Below are positions 31,244 through 40,488 of a DNA stretch of 64,000 nt, in pieces. The stretch's first letter is position 1. Each line of letters starts with the position of its first letter. The position numbers and the translations under genes were made by a program. This DNA is from Thermoanaerobacter pseudethanolicus ATCC 33223 (GTDB taxonomy: Bacteria > Bacillota > Thermoanaerobacteria > Thermoanaerobacterales > Thermoanaerobacteraceae). A model generated the notes under the pieces. The model searched no databases and was not told the DNA's origin. It saw nothing but the letters and a program-made list of their open reading frames with translations. Location of the stretch: contig NC_010321.1 in the NCBI RefSeq assembly GCF_000019085.1, positions 1,747,001-1,811,000 of the forward strand, written 5' to 3'.

Positions 31244-31960
31244 TTACTGGCTTTTAGGCTCCCATTTATTATATTCTGTATTCATAATGACAATGTCTAC
31301 TCTTCTATTAAGTCTTCTATTTTCTTCTGAGTTATTTGGAACAACAGGCCTGTATTCCCCATATCCTACTGCAGAAATTCTGGCAGGTTCTATACCTACT
31401 TCATTTACTAATATTTTCACTACATTAGTTGCTCTTATAACAGACAGTTCCCAGTTTGAATCAAATTTATTATTGTGTATTGGGAGGTCATCAGTAAAAC
31501 CTTCCACTCTAATATGATTTGGAAGACTTTTTAACATATCACCTATTTTTATTAAAACCTCTTTCTCTTCAGGACGTACATCAGCAGAACCTAAATCAAA
31601 CAAAAGAGAATCCTGTAAACTTATTACAAGTCCTCTTTCATCTATATAACTGGTTACTGCACCTTGAAGATTGTTTTCTTTTATAAAACCCTTCAATTGC
31701 TTTTCAATTTCTCCTAAACTACTTTTGTCTCCACTGTTACCATCCATAAAACTACTCCCATTATATTGAAATAACACGTAATCGGTCCCTGTAAAAGTTT
31801 TGCTTAAAGAACTGGCAATTTGAGCAAATTTGGTAGCATTAACAGTACTTATTGAGTACAGTACAATAAAAAATACTAAAAGCAAACTCATCATATCAGA
31901 GTAAGTAAGCACCCATCTATCGTGATTTGGTTTTGATTCATCTTCCTCCAACCTCTTCAT
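31244..31960 (-). CDS. motB: Flagellar stator protein MotB
   Basis: MotB has a short cytoplasmic N-terminus, one membrane helix with the proton-carrying Asp22 in TYSDMMSLLLVFF, and a C-terminal OmpA-like peptidoglycan-binding domain (VEGFTDDLPIHN, ELSVIRATNVVKIL, NRRVDIVI). Length 238. Its start overlaps the end of motA by 23 bp, so the stator subunits are coupled. Confidence 0.95.
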   Translation of the reverse strand: MKRLEEDESKPNHDRWVLTYSDMMSLLLVFFIVLYSISTVNATKFAQIASSLSKTFTGTDYVLFQYNGSSFMDGNSGDKSSLGEIEKQLKGFIKENNLQGAVTSYIDERGLVISLQDSLLFDLGSADVRPEEKEVLIKIGDMLKSLPNHIRVEGFTDDLPIHNNKFDSNWELSVIRATNVVKILVNEVGIEPARISAVGYGEYRPVVPNNSEENRRLNRRVDIVIMNTEYNKWEPKSQ

Positions 31961-32762
31961 TTAATTCTACACCACCTTTCTGAGGTGTATTTTTAAGCTG
32001 TGCCTGCGCGACAAATGTCATTAACTTTCTCTCTAATATCCTTGGATTTTCCCCAGCTTGCAGTGAAAGACTTCCTTCTAATATTAATTCTCTTTCAGTT
32101 GTTTTTACTTTAGCCCTATTTTTTAATTTTTGAGCAATAGGAAGGAAAAACACGTTTGCTAAAATGGCACCATACAGTGTAGTTATAAATGCTACCGCTA
32201 CGGCAGGGCCTAATTTGTCCGGTTCAGTTAAATTACCCAACGCTTGAACAAGTCCCATAACTGTTCCTATAAGACCCATTGTAGGAGCATAACCACCCGC
32301 CGACTCAAAAATACCCGCTTCTTTTTTAGCTTCCATATCCTCTACGTATATCTTATTCTCCATAGTCGTTTTAATAAGTTCCATATCAGATCCGTCAACG
32401 ACTAGTTCTAAGCACTCTTTCAAAATAGGATCAAATTTCTTTATCTCCTCAGATTCTATTTCGGATTCAAGGCTTAAAAGCCCTTCGCTTCTGGCTTTTT
32501 GAGCCAAATAAGTAAAATACTTTATTATCTCAAGATAATTATCCTTTTCATTTTTAAAAGCCCTTGCCAAAAGTCTCGGCACTTTTTTAATGTTATCCAT
32601 AGAATAAGTAATTATAGTAGCCCCTATAGTACCCCCCAAAACTATTATAGCAGAAGGTACATCTATTAAAGAAGTAACAGTACCCCCCCCTAATGTAAAT
32701 CCATAAATTATAGCCCCTACTGCAACAACTATACCTACTACTGTAGCTATATCCAAGTCCAT
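31938..32762 (-). CDS. motA: Flagellar stator protein MotA
   Basis: MotA forms the stator ring with MotB. The protein starts MDLDIATVVGIVVAVG at 32762 (274 residues); an upstream GTG would add 14 residues without a ribosome site. Conserved PTMGLIGTVMGLVQAL lies in the third membrane helix, and the loop before it holds the charged residues that contact the rotor. A chemotaxis receptor begins at 63549; no other flagellar genes are in the window. Confidence 0.93.
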   Translation of the reverse strand: MDLDIATVVGIVVAVGAIIYGFTLGGGTVTSLIDVPSAIIVLGGTIGATIITYSMDNIKKVPRLLARAFKNEKDNYLEIIKYFTYLAQKARSEGLLSLESEIESEEIKKFDPILKECLELVVDGSDMELIKTTMENKIYVEDMEAKKEAGIFESAGGYAPTMGLIGTVMGLVQALGNLTEPDKLGPAVAVAFITTLYGAILANVFFLPIAQKLKNRAKVKTTERELILEGSLSLQAGENPRILERKLMTFVAQAQLKNTPQKGGVELNEEVGGR

Positions 32763-32887
32763 CACCTTCCATTTATAAATACACTCATTAATTTTTATCG
32801 ACACATATTTAAAAAAAGTTATAGTTTACTACACTTTTACAAAATAAATTTTTTTGATATATTTAATATGAACAGGAGGTTATATTT

Positions 32888-34780
32888 ATGGCAATCATAA
32901 CAGTAAGCAATGTGACAAAAAGTTACGGTATCGATATAATTCTACAAAATATTTCTTTTATAGTCAATGAAGGAGACAAAATAGGAGTAATTGGCGAAAA
33001 TGGTGCTGGAAAATCCACTCTTTTTAACCTTTTAGCCGGTTTTACTGAAGCTGACAGTGGAACAATTTCAATTTCTACAAATAAAATTGGATATCTACAA
33101 CAAAACACTGTAATTGATTCTGAAAAAAGTATATATGAGGAAGTAAAAACAGTTTTTGATGAAATATTCCAATTAGAAAAACAAATTAAATCTCTAGAGG
33201 AAAAAATCTCACAAACAAAAGATTCACATCTACTTGATAAACTTTTTTTAGAATATTCCTTTTTAACAGATAAGTATAAGGAATTAGATGGTTATTCTGT
33301 AGAAAGTAAAATAAGAGGTGTACTAAATGGATTAGGGTTTGATGTGTCGCAATTTGCTACACCTGTATCAACTTTAAGCGGCGGTCAAAAAACCCGTCTT
33401 ATGCTGGCAAAAACTTTACTTTCTAATCCAGATGTCCTATTATTAGACGAACCTACCAATCACTTAGACATAAACTCAATAGAATGGCTAGAACAATATT
33501 TAAAATTTTATAATGGTACAATTTTAATTATATCCCATGATAGATATTTCTTAGATAAAATTGTCACTCGAATATTTGAGATAGAAAACACTAATCTATC
33601 AGTTTATGAAAGTAATTACACAGAATATTTAAAAAGAAAAAAATTAGATATGGAAGCAAAGTTAAAAGCTTATGAAGAACAGCAAAAAGAAATAAAAAGA
33701 ATTAAATCAATTATACAGATTCAAAAAAACCGCAGAACGGAAAAATCGGTAAAGATGGCGGAAAGCAAGCAAAAACTATTAGAAAAAATGGAATTAATAG
33801 AAAAGCCAGTGATAAATAATAGGTCTATCAACTTGCGTTTTGATTTTGATTTGGAAAGCGGAAATGATGTATTGACAGTCAAAAATTTGTCCTTAAGTTT
33901 TGATAGGCAAATTTTCTCCAATGTATCTTTTGAAATAAAAAAAGGGGAAAAAATTGCCCTTTTAGGCCCAAACGGCATAGGTAAAAGCTCTCTTTTAAAA
34001 ATATTAGTGGGAGAAATCGACAATTTTGAAGGGGAAATTAAATTTGGCACAAACGTAATAACAGGTTATTACGAACAAGAATTTAAAAGTTTAAATGCTG
34101 AAAAAACAGTCATTGATGAAATATGGGATGAAAATCCATATCTTACTCAAACAGAAGTGAGGACACTATTAGCTTCTTTCCTTTTCAAAGAAGAAGATGT
34201 CTTTAAAACTATCTCTACACTAAGTGGTGGTGAAAAGGCAAGGCTTTCATTGCTAAAGCTCATCCTTTCAAAAGCGAATTTTCTACTTATGGATGAACCA
34301 ACTAACCATTTAGATTTAAAAGCAAAAGAAGTATTAGAAGAAGCTTTGTTAGATTATACTGGAACTTTATTATTTGTCTCCCATGACAGATATTTTATAG
34401 ACAAAATTGCTACAAAAGTGATGATTTTGACACCTCAAGGTGTAGAAGTATACTTAGGTAATTACAGCTATTATATAGAAAAGAAAAACCAGCTTAACGA
34501 AAAAAAAGAAGAAACAATCAAAAAAACAAAAACACAGATAAAAAACGAAAGGTATAAAGAAAGATTGGCTAAACTTAAGTTAAAGCAGCAAAAAGAATAT
34601 CTAAAAAACCTTGAAAATTCAATTTATCAAGCTGAAGAAAGAATAAAATATTTGGAAGAAAAAATGTGTGATGCTAAAATTTATAAAACAGGAGAAATTG
34701 TAGAAATACAAAAAGAATACAATGCCCTTAAAAGTAAATTAGAACAAATGTATGAAGAATGGGAAAATTTAAGCGGGTAA
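32888..34780 (+). CDS. ABC-F family ATPase
   Basis: Two ABC domains lie in one 630-residue chain without membrane segments. Domain 1 has Walker A GENGAGKST, signature LSGGQKTR and DEPTNHLD. Domain 2 has GPNGIGKSS, LSGGEKARLS and DEPTNHLD. They are joined by a charged linker helix (about 235-290). A C-terminal coiled coil (about 540-630, reading KLKLKQQKEYLKNLE) follows. ABC-F proteins act on the ribosome as translation factors; the long tail resembles the YdiF/Uup type. A strong AGGAGG site precedes the ATG. Confidence 0.93.
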   Translation: MAIITVSNVTKSYGIDIILQNISFIVNEGDKIGVIGENGAGKSTLFNLLAGFTEADSGTISISTNKIGYLQQNTVIDSEKSIYEEVKTVFDEIFQLEKQIKSLEEKISQTKDSHLLDKLFLEYSFLTDKYKELDGYSVESKIRGVLNGLGFDVSQFATPVSTLSGGQKTRLMLAKTLLSNPDVLLLDEPTNHLDINSIEWLEQYLKFYNGTILIISHDRYFLDKIVTRIFEIENTNLSVYESNYTEYLKRKKLDMEAKLKAYEEQQKEIKRIKSIIQIQKNRRTEKSVKMAESKQKLLEKMELIEKPVINNRSINLRFDFDLESGNDVLTVKNLSLSFDRQIFSNVSFEIKKGEKIALLGPNGIGKSSLLKILVGEIDNFEGEIKFGTNVITGYYEQEFKSLNAEKTVIDEIWDENPYLTQTEVRTLLASFLFKEEDVFKTISTLSGGEKARLSLLKLILSKANFLLMDEPTNHLDLKAKEVLEEALLDYTGTLLFVSHDRYFIDKIATKVMILTPQGVEVYLGNYSYYIEKKNQLNEKKEETIKKTKTQIKNERYKERLAKLKLKQQKEYLKNLENSIYQAEERIKYLEEKMCDAKIYKTGEIVEIQKEYNALKSKLEQMYEEWENLSG

Positions 34781-34790
34781 AAACCCGCTT
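34771..34790. terminator. Bidirectional terminator between convergent genes
   Basis: AAGCGGGT and ACCCGCTT with a four-base loop contain the ABC-F stop codon and the last base of the dehydrogenase gene. T-runs on each side are weak. Confidence 0.65.
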
Positions 34791-35740
34791 TAGTATCCTT
34801 TATCTAAATTCACAATATTTCTTAAAGTTCTTCCTTCTTTATAAGCATCCAAATTTTCTCTCAATATTTCCATCGCTCTTTGCATGTATAGAGGCGTAAC
34901 CCCTGCAATGTGAGGAGTGATTATCACATTTTCCATATCCCACAAAGGGCTGTCTTCCCTTAAAGGCTCTTCTTCAAAAACATCTAATGCAGCCCCTTTT
35001 ATAACCTTATTCTTAAGGGCATTTATAAGAGCTCTCTCATCCACTACTTTCCCTCTTCCAACATTTATAAAGTAACTGCTATTTTTCATCCTATTAAATA
35101 CGTTTTCTCCTATCGAGTGATAAGTATCTTTAGTCAATGGAAGTATAGATATCACATAATCGGCAAGCGACAATACATCACAGTCTTCAATAGAAGTGTA
35201 CATTTTTTCAACATATAAAGAAGGCTTGCCCGAACTTCTTATACCGTAGACCTTCATGCCAAACTCTCTCAAAAGCCTTGCAATTTCTTCACCTATGCTT
35301 CCTACTCCTATTATCAAAGCAGTCTTACCTGTAAGTTCTGAAACCCTAACAGACCTATCCCACACCTTTTTTATCTGATTTCTTAAAAAGGTATTTAAAC
35401 TTCTTTCAAACATAAGCATATAACCTATAACCTGTTGTGAAATTTGATACTTGTGTACGTCTCTAGAATTAGTAACTAATACCTTCATTTTTTTAAGTTT
35501 TTCAAAGGGAAGAGTATCTGCTCCCGCACTCAAAAGATGGATCCATTTAAGGTTTGAAGCCTTATCCACAATATTGGGATGAAAGTCAGAATCAAAGCTT
35601 ATGATAATCTCTGTGTCTTTTACATACTTTTCAGCCTCTTTCTCATTTTGAACGTAAAGAACCTTATATCCCTCCATTTGCTCTTTAATTTCTTTTATGT
35701 AATTGTCATTTAATTTTGTGAAAAGCAAAATATTTCTCAT
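34790..35740 (-). CDS. D-isomer 2-hydroxyacid dehydrogenase family protein
   Basis: An NAD(P)-dependent reductase of 316 residues. The Rossmann motif is IGVGSIGEEIARLL near residue 140; the catalytic Arg lies in NVGRGKVVDERAL, and the Glu and His in FEEEPLREDSPLW and ITPHIAG. The N-terminal lid domain is divergent, so the substrate (glyoxylate, hydroxypyruvate, or another 2-keto acid) is not readable. It stands alone between the ABC-F gene and tsaD. Confidence 0.87.
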   Translation of the reverse strand: MRNILLFTKLNDNYIKEIKEQMEGYKVLYVQNEKEAEKYVKDTEIIISFDSDFHPNIVDKASNLKWIHLLSAGADTLPFEKLKKMKVLVTNSRDVHKYQISQQVIGYMLMFERSLNTFLRNQIKKVWDRSVRVSELTGKTALIIGVGSIGEEIARLLREFGMKVYGIRSSGKPSLYVEKMYTSIEDCDVLSLADYVISILPLTKDTYHSIGENVFNRMKNSSYFINVGRGKVVDERALINALKNKVIKGAALDVFEEEPLREDSPLWDMENVIITPHIAGVTPLYMQRAMEILRENLDAYKEGRTLRNIVNLDKGY

Positions 35741-35834
35741 AATAACCCTCCTAAGCTTTAAAATTTTGATTTATTTTTAATATATTTTTATTCCATTTTA
35801 TTACAGTAAATACAATGAAATATATTTAAGCACA

Positions 35835-35855
35835 ATATCCACAAAGTTATCCACA
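35835..35855 (-). promoter_or_regulatory. Pair of DnaA-box-like sites
   Basis: TTATCCACA (35847-35855), a perfect DnaA box, and ATATCCACA (35835-35843) lie in the gap between the dehydrogenase and tsaD. Whether DnaA binds or controls either gene is unknown. Confidence 0.45.
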
Positions 35856-35909
35856 GACCTTAAAAGGCAGTACATCATAAACTTCGACAGATTTCCACAT
35901 TTTCAACAG

Positions 35910-36932
35910 TCAAATTCTTTCCCCAATCTTTAAGTAAGGAATGGCATTTAAATCCAAGCCAGATGTTTTCCCTTTTATAAAGTCATAATAGGCGGCAGCA
36001 GCTATCATTGCGCCATTGTCTGTACAATAAATTTTATCAGGATAATGGACTCTTATTCCAATTTTTTTTGCTTCTTCTTCTAATTGCTCTCTCAAAAAAC
36101 TATTAGAAGCCACTCCTCCTGCTATAGAAATTTTGTCAATATTTTTCCTCTTTGCCGCATCAATTAATTTTTTTACCAACACCTCCACCACATTTCTTTG
36201 AAAACTAGCCGCCACATCGTAAATATTCACCTCTTCTCCTTTTTGCTTTTGCCTGTTTAAATAGTTTAAAACTGCTGTTTTAAGCCCACTAAAACTAAAA
36301 TCAAAATTTCCTTCCTCCATAAAAGATTTAGGAAACTCAATAGCTTCCATATTCCCCAGCTTTGCAGCCCTTTCAATAGCAGGTCCTCCAGGATATCCCA
36401 AGCCCAAAGCTCTTGCCACTTTGTCAAAGGCTTCTCCTGCTGCATCGTCCATCGTCTGTCCCATTACTTCGTACTCTTCATAATTTTTTACAAAAACAAT
36501 GTGGCTATGTCCACCGGAAGCCACAAGACAAATAAAAGGAGGAGCAAAATCACCCCCTAAGTAATTTGCAGCTATGTGGGCTTCTATATGATTTACTCCT
36601 ACAAAAGGCTTATTTTTTGCATAGGCTAAAGCTTTACCATAAGACAAACCAACTAAAAGAGCACCTACTAATCCTGGTCCATATGTAGCCGCAATTACAT
36701 CTACTTCATCAAGGCGTAGCTGGGCTTTTTCTAATGCTTCTGCCACTACGAAAGATATTACTTCAATATGCTTTCTTGAAGCTATTTCTGGCACTACCCC
36801 ACCATATTTTTTGTGAATCTCTATTTGAGAATATATTACGTTCGACAATACTTCTTTGCCGTTTTTTACAACTCCTGCAGCTGTTTCATCGCAGGAAGAT
36901 TCTATTCCTAAAATAATTATGTCTTTCTCCAT
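35910..36932 (-). CDS. tsaD: tRNA N6-adenosine threonylcarbamoyltransferase
   Basis: TsaD transfers the threonylcarbamoyl group to A37 of ANN-decoding tRNAs. The 340-residue ASKHA-fold protein begins [14 protein letters not shown]. Its metal-binding histidines are in [13 protein letters not shown] near residues 111-115, and the ATP loop is [11 protein letters not shown]. It ends the tsaE-tsaB-rimI-tsaD operon, so three of the t6A genes are together here; the first, tsaC/sua5, is not in the window. Confidence 0.97.
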   Translation of the reverse strand: MEKDIIILGIESSCDETAAGVVKNGKEVLSNVIYSQIEIHKKYGGVVPEIASRKHIEVISFVVAEALEKAQLRLDEVDVIAATYGPGLVGALLVGLSYGKALAYAKNKPFVGVNHIEAHIAANYLGGDFAPPFICLVASGGHSHIVFVKNYEEYEVMGQTMDDAAGEAFDKVARALGLGYPGGPAIERAAKLGNMEAIEFPKSFMEEGNFDFSFSGLKTAVLNYLNRQKQKGEEVNIYDVAASFQRNVVEVLVKKLIDAAKRKNIDKISIAGGVASNSFLREQLEEEAKKIGIRVHYPDKIYCTDNGAMIAAAAYYDFIKGKTSGLDLNAIPYLKIGERI

Positions 36933-36945
36933 TATTTCACCACCA

Positions 36946-37392
36946 TCACAAGTCGTATTTCCACATTATAATTGCATCCTCATTATTATCTTGATAATAG
37001 CCTTTTCTTCTACCTAATTGTCTAAAGCCATATTTTGCATACAAATGTTGCGCTGTTATATTTGATTCTCTCACCTCTAATGTCATGGCAGTTATTCCAT
37101 TTTTCTTAGCAAGGTCAATTAAACCTTCCATAATTTTACTTCCAATTCCTTTAGATCTGTATTCCGGATGAACTGCTATATTGGTTATATGACCTTCATC
37201 TACAACCACCCAAAATCCTCCATAACCCACAATTTTGTTGTCAACTTCCGCCACTATATACTTAGCACAGCTGTTCTTTGTAACTTCACTTATAAAAGCT
37301 TCTTTAGACCAAGGAGTGCTAAAACTTAGCTTTTCAATTTCCAAGACCTCCTCCACATCTTCTTTCCTCATAGGCCTTATAATAACATCCAT
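36946..37392 (-). CDS. rimI: Ribosomal protein S18 alanine N-acetyltransferase
   Basis: A 148-residue GNAT acetyltransferase with the acetyl-CoA loop [11 protein letters not shown] near residue 80 and the C-terminal [16 protein letters not shown]. The N-terminal [20 protein letters not shown] is typical of RimI. Its place between tsaB and tsaD is standard in Firmicutes, which supports the name. Confidence 0.93.
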   Translation of the reverse strand: MDVIIRPMRKEDVEEVLEIEKLSFSTPWSKEAFISEVTKNSCAKYIVAEVDNKIVGYGGFWVVVDEGHITNIAVHPEYRSKGIGSKIMEGLIDLAKKNGITAMTLEVRESNITAQHLYAKYGFRQLGRRKGYYQDNNEDAIIMWKYDL

Positions 37393-37395
37393 TAA

Positions 37396-38088
37396 TTAAC
37401 TCCCCTCGCCACTTAAACGAATTTCAGCAGCCGATTTCCTTATATACATCGGCTTGAAATCAAAGTAACTAATCACTTCTCCTTTTTTTATCTTTTGAAT
37501 AGCAAGCTCTCCTATGGAAGCTGCTCTTGCCATGTTATCTTTGTCCTTTGCAAATAAAGCTTTACCCCTTATCATCTCTTGTAATTTATCTTTATAGGAA
37601 TAAACACCCTCTCCTACGAACAACACTTTGTCAGAATAATTGCTTACCAACTCCGTAATTTCCTCTAAAGAATACACCCCAGCATCTATTAAAACTTCAA
37701 AATTACCACCTCTTATCAGCATTCCATAAACATTTTCATTTAAAGCATCTATGACAGGGCATATTAATCCTTCAAATTCACTGACATTATATGCAAGAGC
37801 TAAAAGAGAAGATACTCCTACAATAGGTATGTTAAGAGCATGAGCCAAACCTTTTGCAGTGGCAGCACCAATTCTAAGCCCTGTAAAAGAGCCCGGTCCT
37901 TCTGAAACAGCCACATGAGTTATTTGATTTATCGGTACTTCACACTTTTTAAGTAGTTCATCTATCATAGGCATTAAAATTACTGAATGCCTTAGATAAT
38001 TTATAGAGTATTCTCCTATTATCCCCTTTTCATCTACTAATGCAACAGTAGCAGTTTTAGAAGAAGAATCTATTGCCAAAATTTTCAT
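37396..38088 (-). CDS. tsaB: t6A synthesis partner protein TsaB
   Basis: TsaB is an inactive TsaD relative that forms the TsaBDE complex. The 230-residue protein begins MKILAIDSSSKTATVAL and has the conserved SEGPGSFTGLRIGAATAKGL near residue 65. Its ATG overlaps the tsaE stop by 4 bp. Confidence 0.95.
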   Translation of the reverse strand: MKILAIDSSSKTATVALVDEKGIIGEYSINYLRHSVILMPMIDELLKKCEVPINQITHVAVSEGPGSFTGLRIGAATAKGLAHALNIPIVGVSSLLALAYNVSEFEGLICPVIDALNENVYGMLIRGGNFEVLIDAGVYSLEEITELVSNYSDKVLFVGEGVYSYKDKLQEMIRGKALFAKDKDNMARAASIGELAIQKIKKGEVISYFDFKPMYIRKSAAEIRLSGEGS

Positions 38089-38549
38089 TGCCCCATCTCC
38101 TTTAAAAGCTCCTCATATCGTCTCCCAAAATCTTTAAATAAAATAACTCTTTCATCTTCTTTTTCTCCTTTTTGAATTATCACTTCTAACCTTTCTTTCG
38201 GAAGTAAAGGTCCTAACCTTTCAGGCCATTCAATTGCACAAACTCCTTCGTCATAAAAATATTCCTCATAACCTATGTCATAAAGGGCTGTGTAATCATC
38301 TAACCTATATAAATCAAAATGATAGAGAGGAATCCTGCCTCTATGTTCATTGACTAAAGTAAAAGTCGGGCTGGTAATTGGCTCATTTATTTCTAACCCC
38401 TTTGCAATTCCCTTGGTAAAAACAGTTTTGCCACTCCCCAGCTCACCATATAAAAGAATTATATCTCCACTCCTTAACAGCCTTCCTAATTTTTCTCCTA
38501 AAGCAATGGTCTCATCTCTATTTTTGCAAATATAAGTCTTCTTCACCAA
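38085..38549 (-). CDS. tsaE: t6A synthesis ATPase TsaE
   Basis: TsaE is the small ATPase that drives turnover of the t6A complex. The 154-residue protein has Walker A GELGSGKTVFTKGIA near residue 40, then SPTFTLVNEHRG and YHFDLYRL, and the conserved ICIEWPE-type segment VCAIEWPERLG. It is the first gene of the operon. Confidence 0.95.
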   Translation of the reverse strand: MVKKTYICKNRDETIALGEKLGRLLRSGDIILLYGELGSGKTVFTKGIAKGLEINEPITSPTFTLVNEHRGRIPLYHFDLYRLDDYTALYDIGYEEYFYDEGVCAIEWPERLGPLLPKERLEVIIQKGEKEDERVILFKDFGRRYEELLKEMGQ

Positions 38550-38611
38550 TTCTCACCCCACTCGTTATAACTTTATTATATACTATCTTTTAACAAATTA
38601 AAAAGAAAAAT

Positions 38612-38635
38612 AATCCCCAGCATGCGCTGAGGATT
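38612..38635 (-). terminator. Terminator of ribU
   Basis: AATCCTCAGC and GCTGGGGATT with loop GCAT, followed by ATTTTTCTTTTT on the minus strand, just after the ribU stop. Confidence 0.85.
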
Positions 38636-38645
38636 CTCAAAAAAA

Positions 38646-39230
38646 TCAATGTTTCAAAACTGGTGAAAGCTTTTTATATATCAATAAAGTGATTAACGAA
38701 AGCATAATTCCTTTTAGCACATTGAAAGGAAAAATACCATATGCTATAAGGGTTCTCACATCCACTATGTTTTTATTTGCAGCCTTACTCATACCAATGA
38801 TAGCATCCATAGGCCATCCCATAACTTTTTGGTACAAAGGCAGAAAAACATAATAATTCAAAAGTGAAGCAGTAAAAGCCATCACTACTGTAGCAATTGC
38901 CATAGATATAAGGGCATTTTTTCGCGTCTTATTGAATTGATATATTATGCCTGCTGTGTATACAAATATAGAACCCACAGAAAAATTTGCAATTTCTCCA
39001 ATGCCACCCGATTGAGTTATAGTAGCATGGATTATGTTTTTAATAAGCTCGACCATTACACCATATAAAGGTCCCATAGCAAAAGAAGCAACTAATGCAG
39101 GTACGTCACTAAAATCCAGCTTTAAAAAGCCAGGGAATAGAGGTACCTGAAATTCCAAGTACATCAGTATAAAAGCTGTAGCAGAAAGAAATCCCACTTT
39201 TACTATGGCTTGTGTTTTGGTTTTTTCCAC
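38646..39230 (-). CDS. ribU: Riboflavin ECF transporter S component
   Basis: RibU is the riboflavin-binding membrane subunit used with the shared ECF energizing module (not in the window). The 194-residue protein has about six helices and the motif VPLFPGFLKLDFSDVPALVASFAMGPLYG near residues 30-58, typical of RibU. An FMN riboswitch directly upstream supports the substrate. Confidence 0.92.
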   Translation of the reverse strand: MEKTKTQAIVKVGFLSATAFILMYLEFQVPLFPGFLKLDFSDVPALVASFAMGPLYGVMVELIKNIIHATITQSGGIGEIANFSVGSIFVYTAGIIYQFNKTRKNALISMAIATVVMAFTASLLNYYVFLPLYQKVMGWPMDAIIGMSKAANKNIVDVRTLIAYGIFPFNVLKGIMLSLITLLIYKKLSPVLKH

Positions 39231-39261
39231 AATTCATCCCTCCAATTTTATTTACTAAAAA

Positions 39262-39287
39262 AATCCTGAAGATAAATCTTCAGGATT
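39262..39287 (-). terminator. Riboswitch terminator upstream of ribU
   Basis: AATCCTGAAGAT and ATCTTCAGGATT form a 12-bp stem with a two-base loop plus T-run on the minus strand. It shares the ATCTTC sequence with the FMN aptamer stem, which allows alternative pairing. Confidence 0.88.
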
Positions 39288-39324
39288 TTTGTGATTTATT
39301 TCACAAAAATAGGCACAAAAAGAA

Positions 39325-39437
39325 AATCTTCTCCCCTCCAGACTTTCACTGTCGGCTTTGGAATTTCACCAAATCGACCGCATGCGCGGCTCGCGGGCTA
39401 TACCGCCGGTCGGGAATTTCACCCTGCCCCGAAGATT
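39325..39437 (-). promoter_or_regulatory. FMN riboswitch (RFN element)
   Basis: The minus strand has the RFN core: ATCTTCGGGGCAGGGTGAAA, TTCCCGACCGGCGGT, AGCCCGCGAGC, GATTTGGTGAAATTCC, GCCGACAGTGAAAGTC and GGAGGGGAGAAGAT closing P1. FMN should favour the downstream terminator and reduce riboflavin uptake. Confidence 0.97.
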
Positions 39438-39523
39438 TACCTTCATCTTTTCAATTTTAACTTTATTCTCTCACTTTTATCTCTCTTTGTCAATAGTTTT
39501 TGTGAAAAATTTTTAATTTATTT

Positions 39524-40465
39524 TCATAAGCTTATAACTGTGCCTGCTTTTCCCTCTAAAGCTTCTAATGCTTTGCCTAAAGAAGTAATTATAGCTCGCC
39601 TTCCTACTTTTGACTTTGCAAACCTCACTGCTGCTTTAACTTTTGGAAACATACTGCCTGGTGCAAAATGGCCTTCTTCCATGTATTTTATTGCCTCTTC
39701 CACTGTCATTTTGTCAAGAAACTTTTGATTTGGCTTGTTGTAATTTATTGCTACCTTTTCAACAGCTGTAAGAATTAACAGCACATCTGCATCAATATCT
39801 TCTGCCAATTTTTCAGAAGCCAAATCCTTGTCTATTACGGCAGCTACTCCTTTTAAATTGCCATTTTCCTTAATAACAGGGATTCCTCCTCCCCCAACTG
39901 TTATTACTATTACCCCATTTTTTTCAAGTAACTTTATTGTATTAAGTTCTACAATTTCTTTGGGGTCAGGGGAGGGAACAACTCTTCTGTATCCTCTTCC
40001 ACTGTCTTCCACCATTTCATAACCTTTTTCTTTTATTAAAACTTCAGCTTCCTCTTTTGTATAAAAAGGTCCTATCGGCTTTGTAGGTTTTTCAAAAGCA
40101 GGGTCATTTTTATCCACTACAACCTGTGTTATAATAGTTGCTACTTCTTTTCTGATATTTCTCTCCTTCAAAACTTCCCCCAATGCCTGTTGAATCATAT
40201 ATCCTATCATACCCTGGCTCTCTGCCCCACACACATCAAAAGGCATTGCAGGGACAACTTTTGATGCGACTTCATTTTGTATGACTATATTCCCCACCTG
40301 AGGACCATTGCCATGAGTAATTACAACAGAATACCCTTTTTCAATTATATCCACTAAATACCCCGCTGTCCTCTTCACTACTTCCATTTGAGCCTCTGCA
40401 GTAGGAGGCGTATTCACATCCTGCAGAGCGTTCCCTCCTAAGGCAATAACAACTTTTTCCCTCAT
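39524..40465 (-). CDS. arcC: Carbamate kinase
   Basis: ArcC converts carbamoyl phosphate and ADP to ATP, CO2 and ammonia, the energy-yielding step of the arginine deiminase pathway. The ATG at 40465 follows GGGGAGG and gives 313 residues beginning MREKVVIALGGNALQ. Further motifs are HGNGPQVGNI and ITVGGGGIPV. It is 23 bp after the carbamoyltransferase gene, the last of the arc operon. Confidence 0.96.
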   Translation of the reverse strand: MREKVVIALGGNALQDVNTPPTAEAQMEVVKRTAGYLVDIIEKGYSVVITHGNGPQVGNIVIQNEVASKVVPAMPFDVCGAESQGMIGYMIQQALGEVLKERNIRKEVATIITQVVVDKNDPAFEKPTKPIGPFYTKEEAEVLIKEKGYEMVEDSGRGYRRVVPSPDPKEIVELNTIKLLEKNGVIVITVGGGGIPVIKENGNLKGVAAVIDKDLASEKLAEDIDADVLLILTAVEKVAINYNKPNQKFLDKMTVEEAIKYMEEGHFAPGSMFPKVKAAVRFAKSKVGRRAIITSLGKALEALEGKAGTVISL

Positions 40466-40488
40466 AATGTCCTCCCCTGTAACCAATT

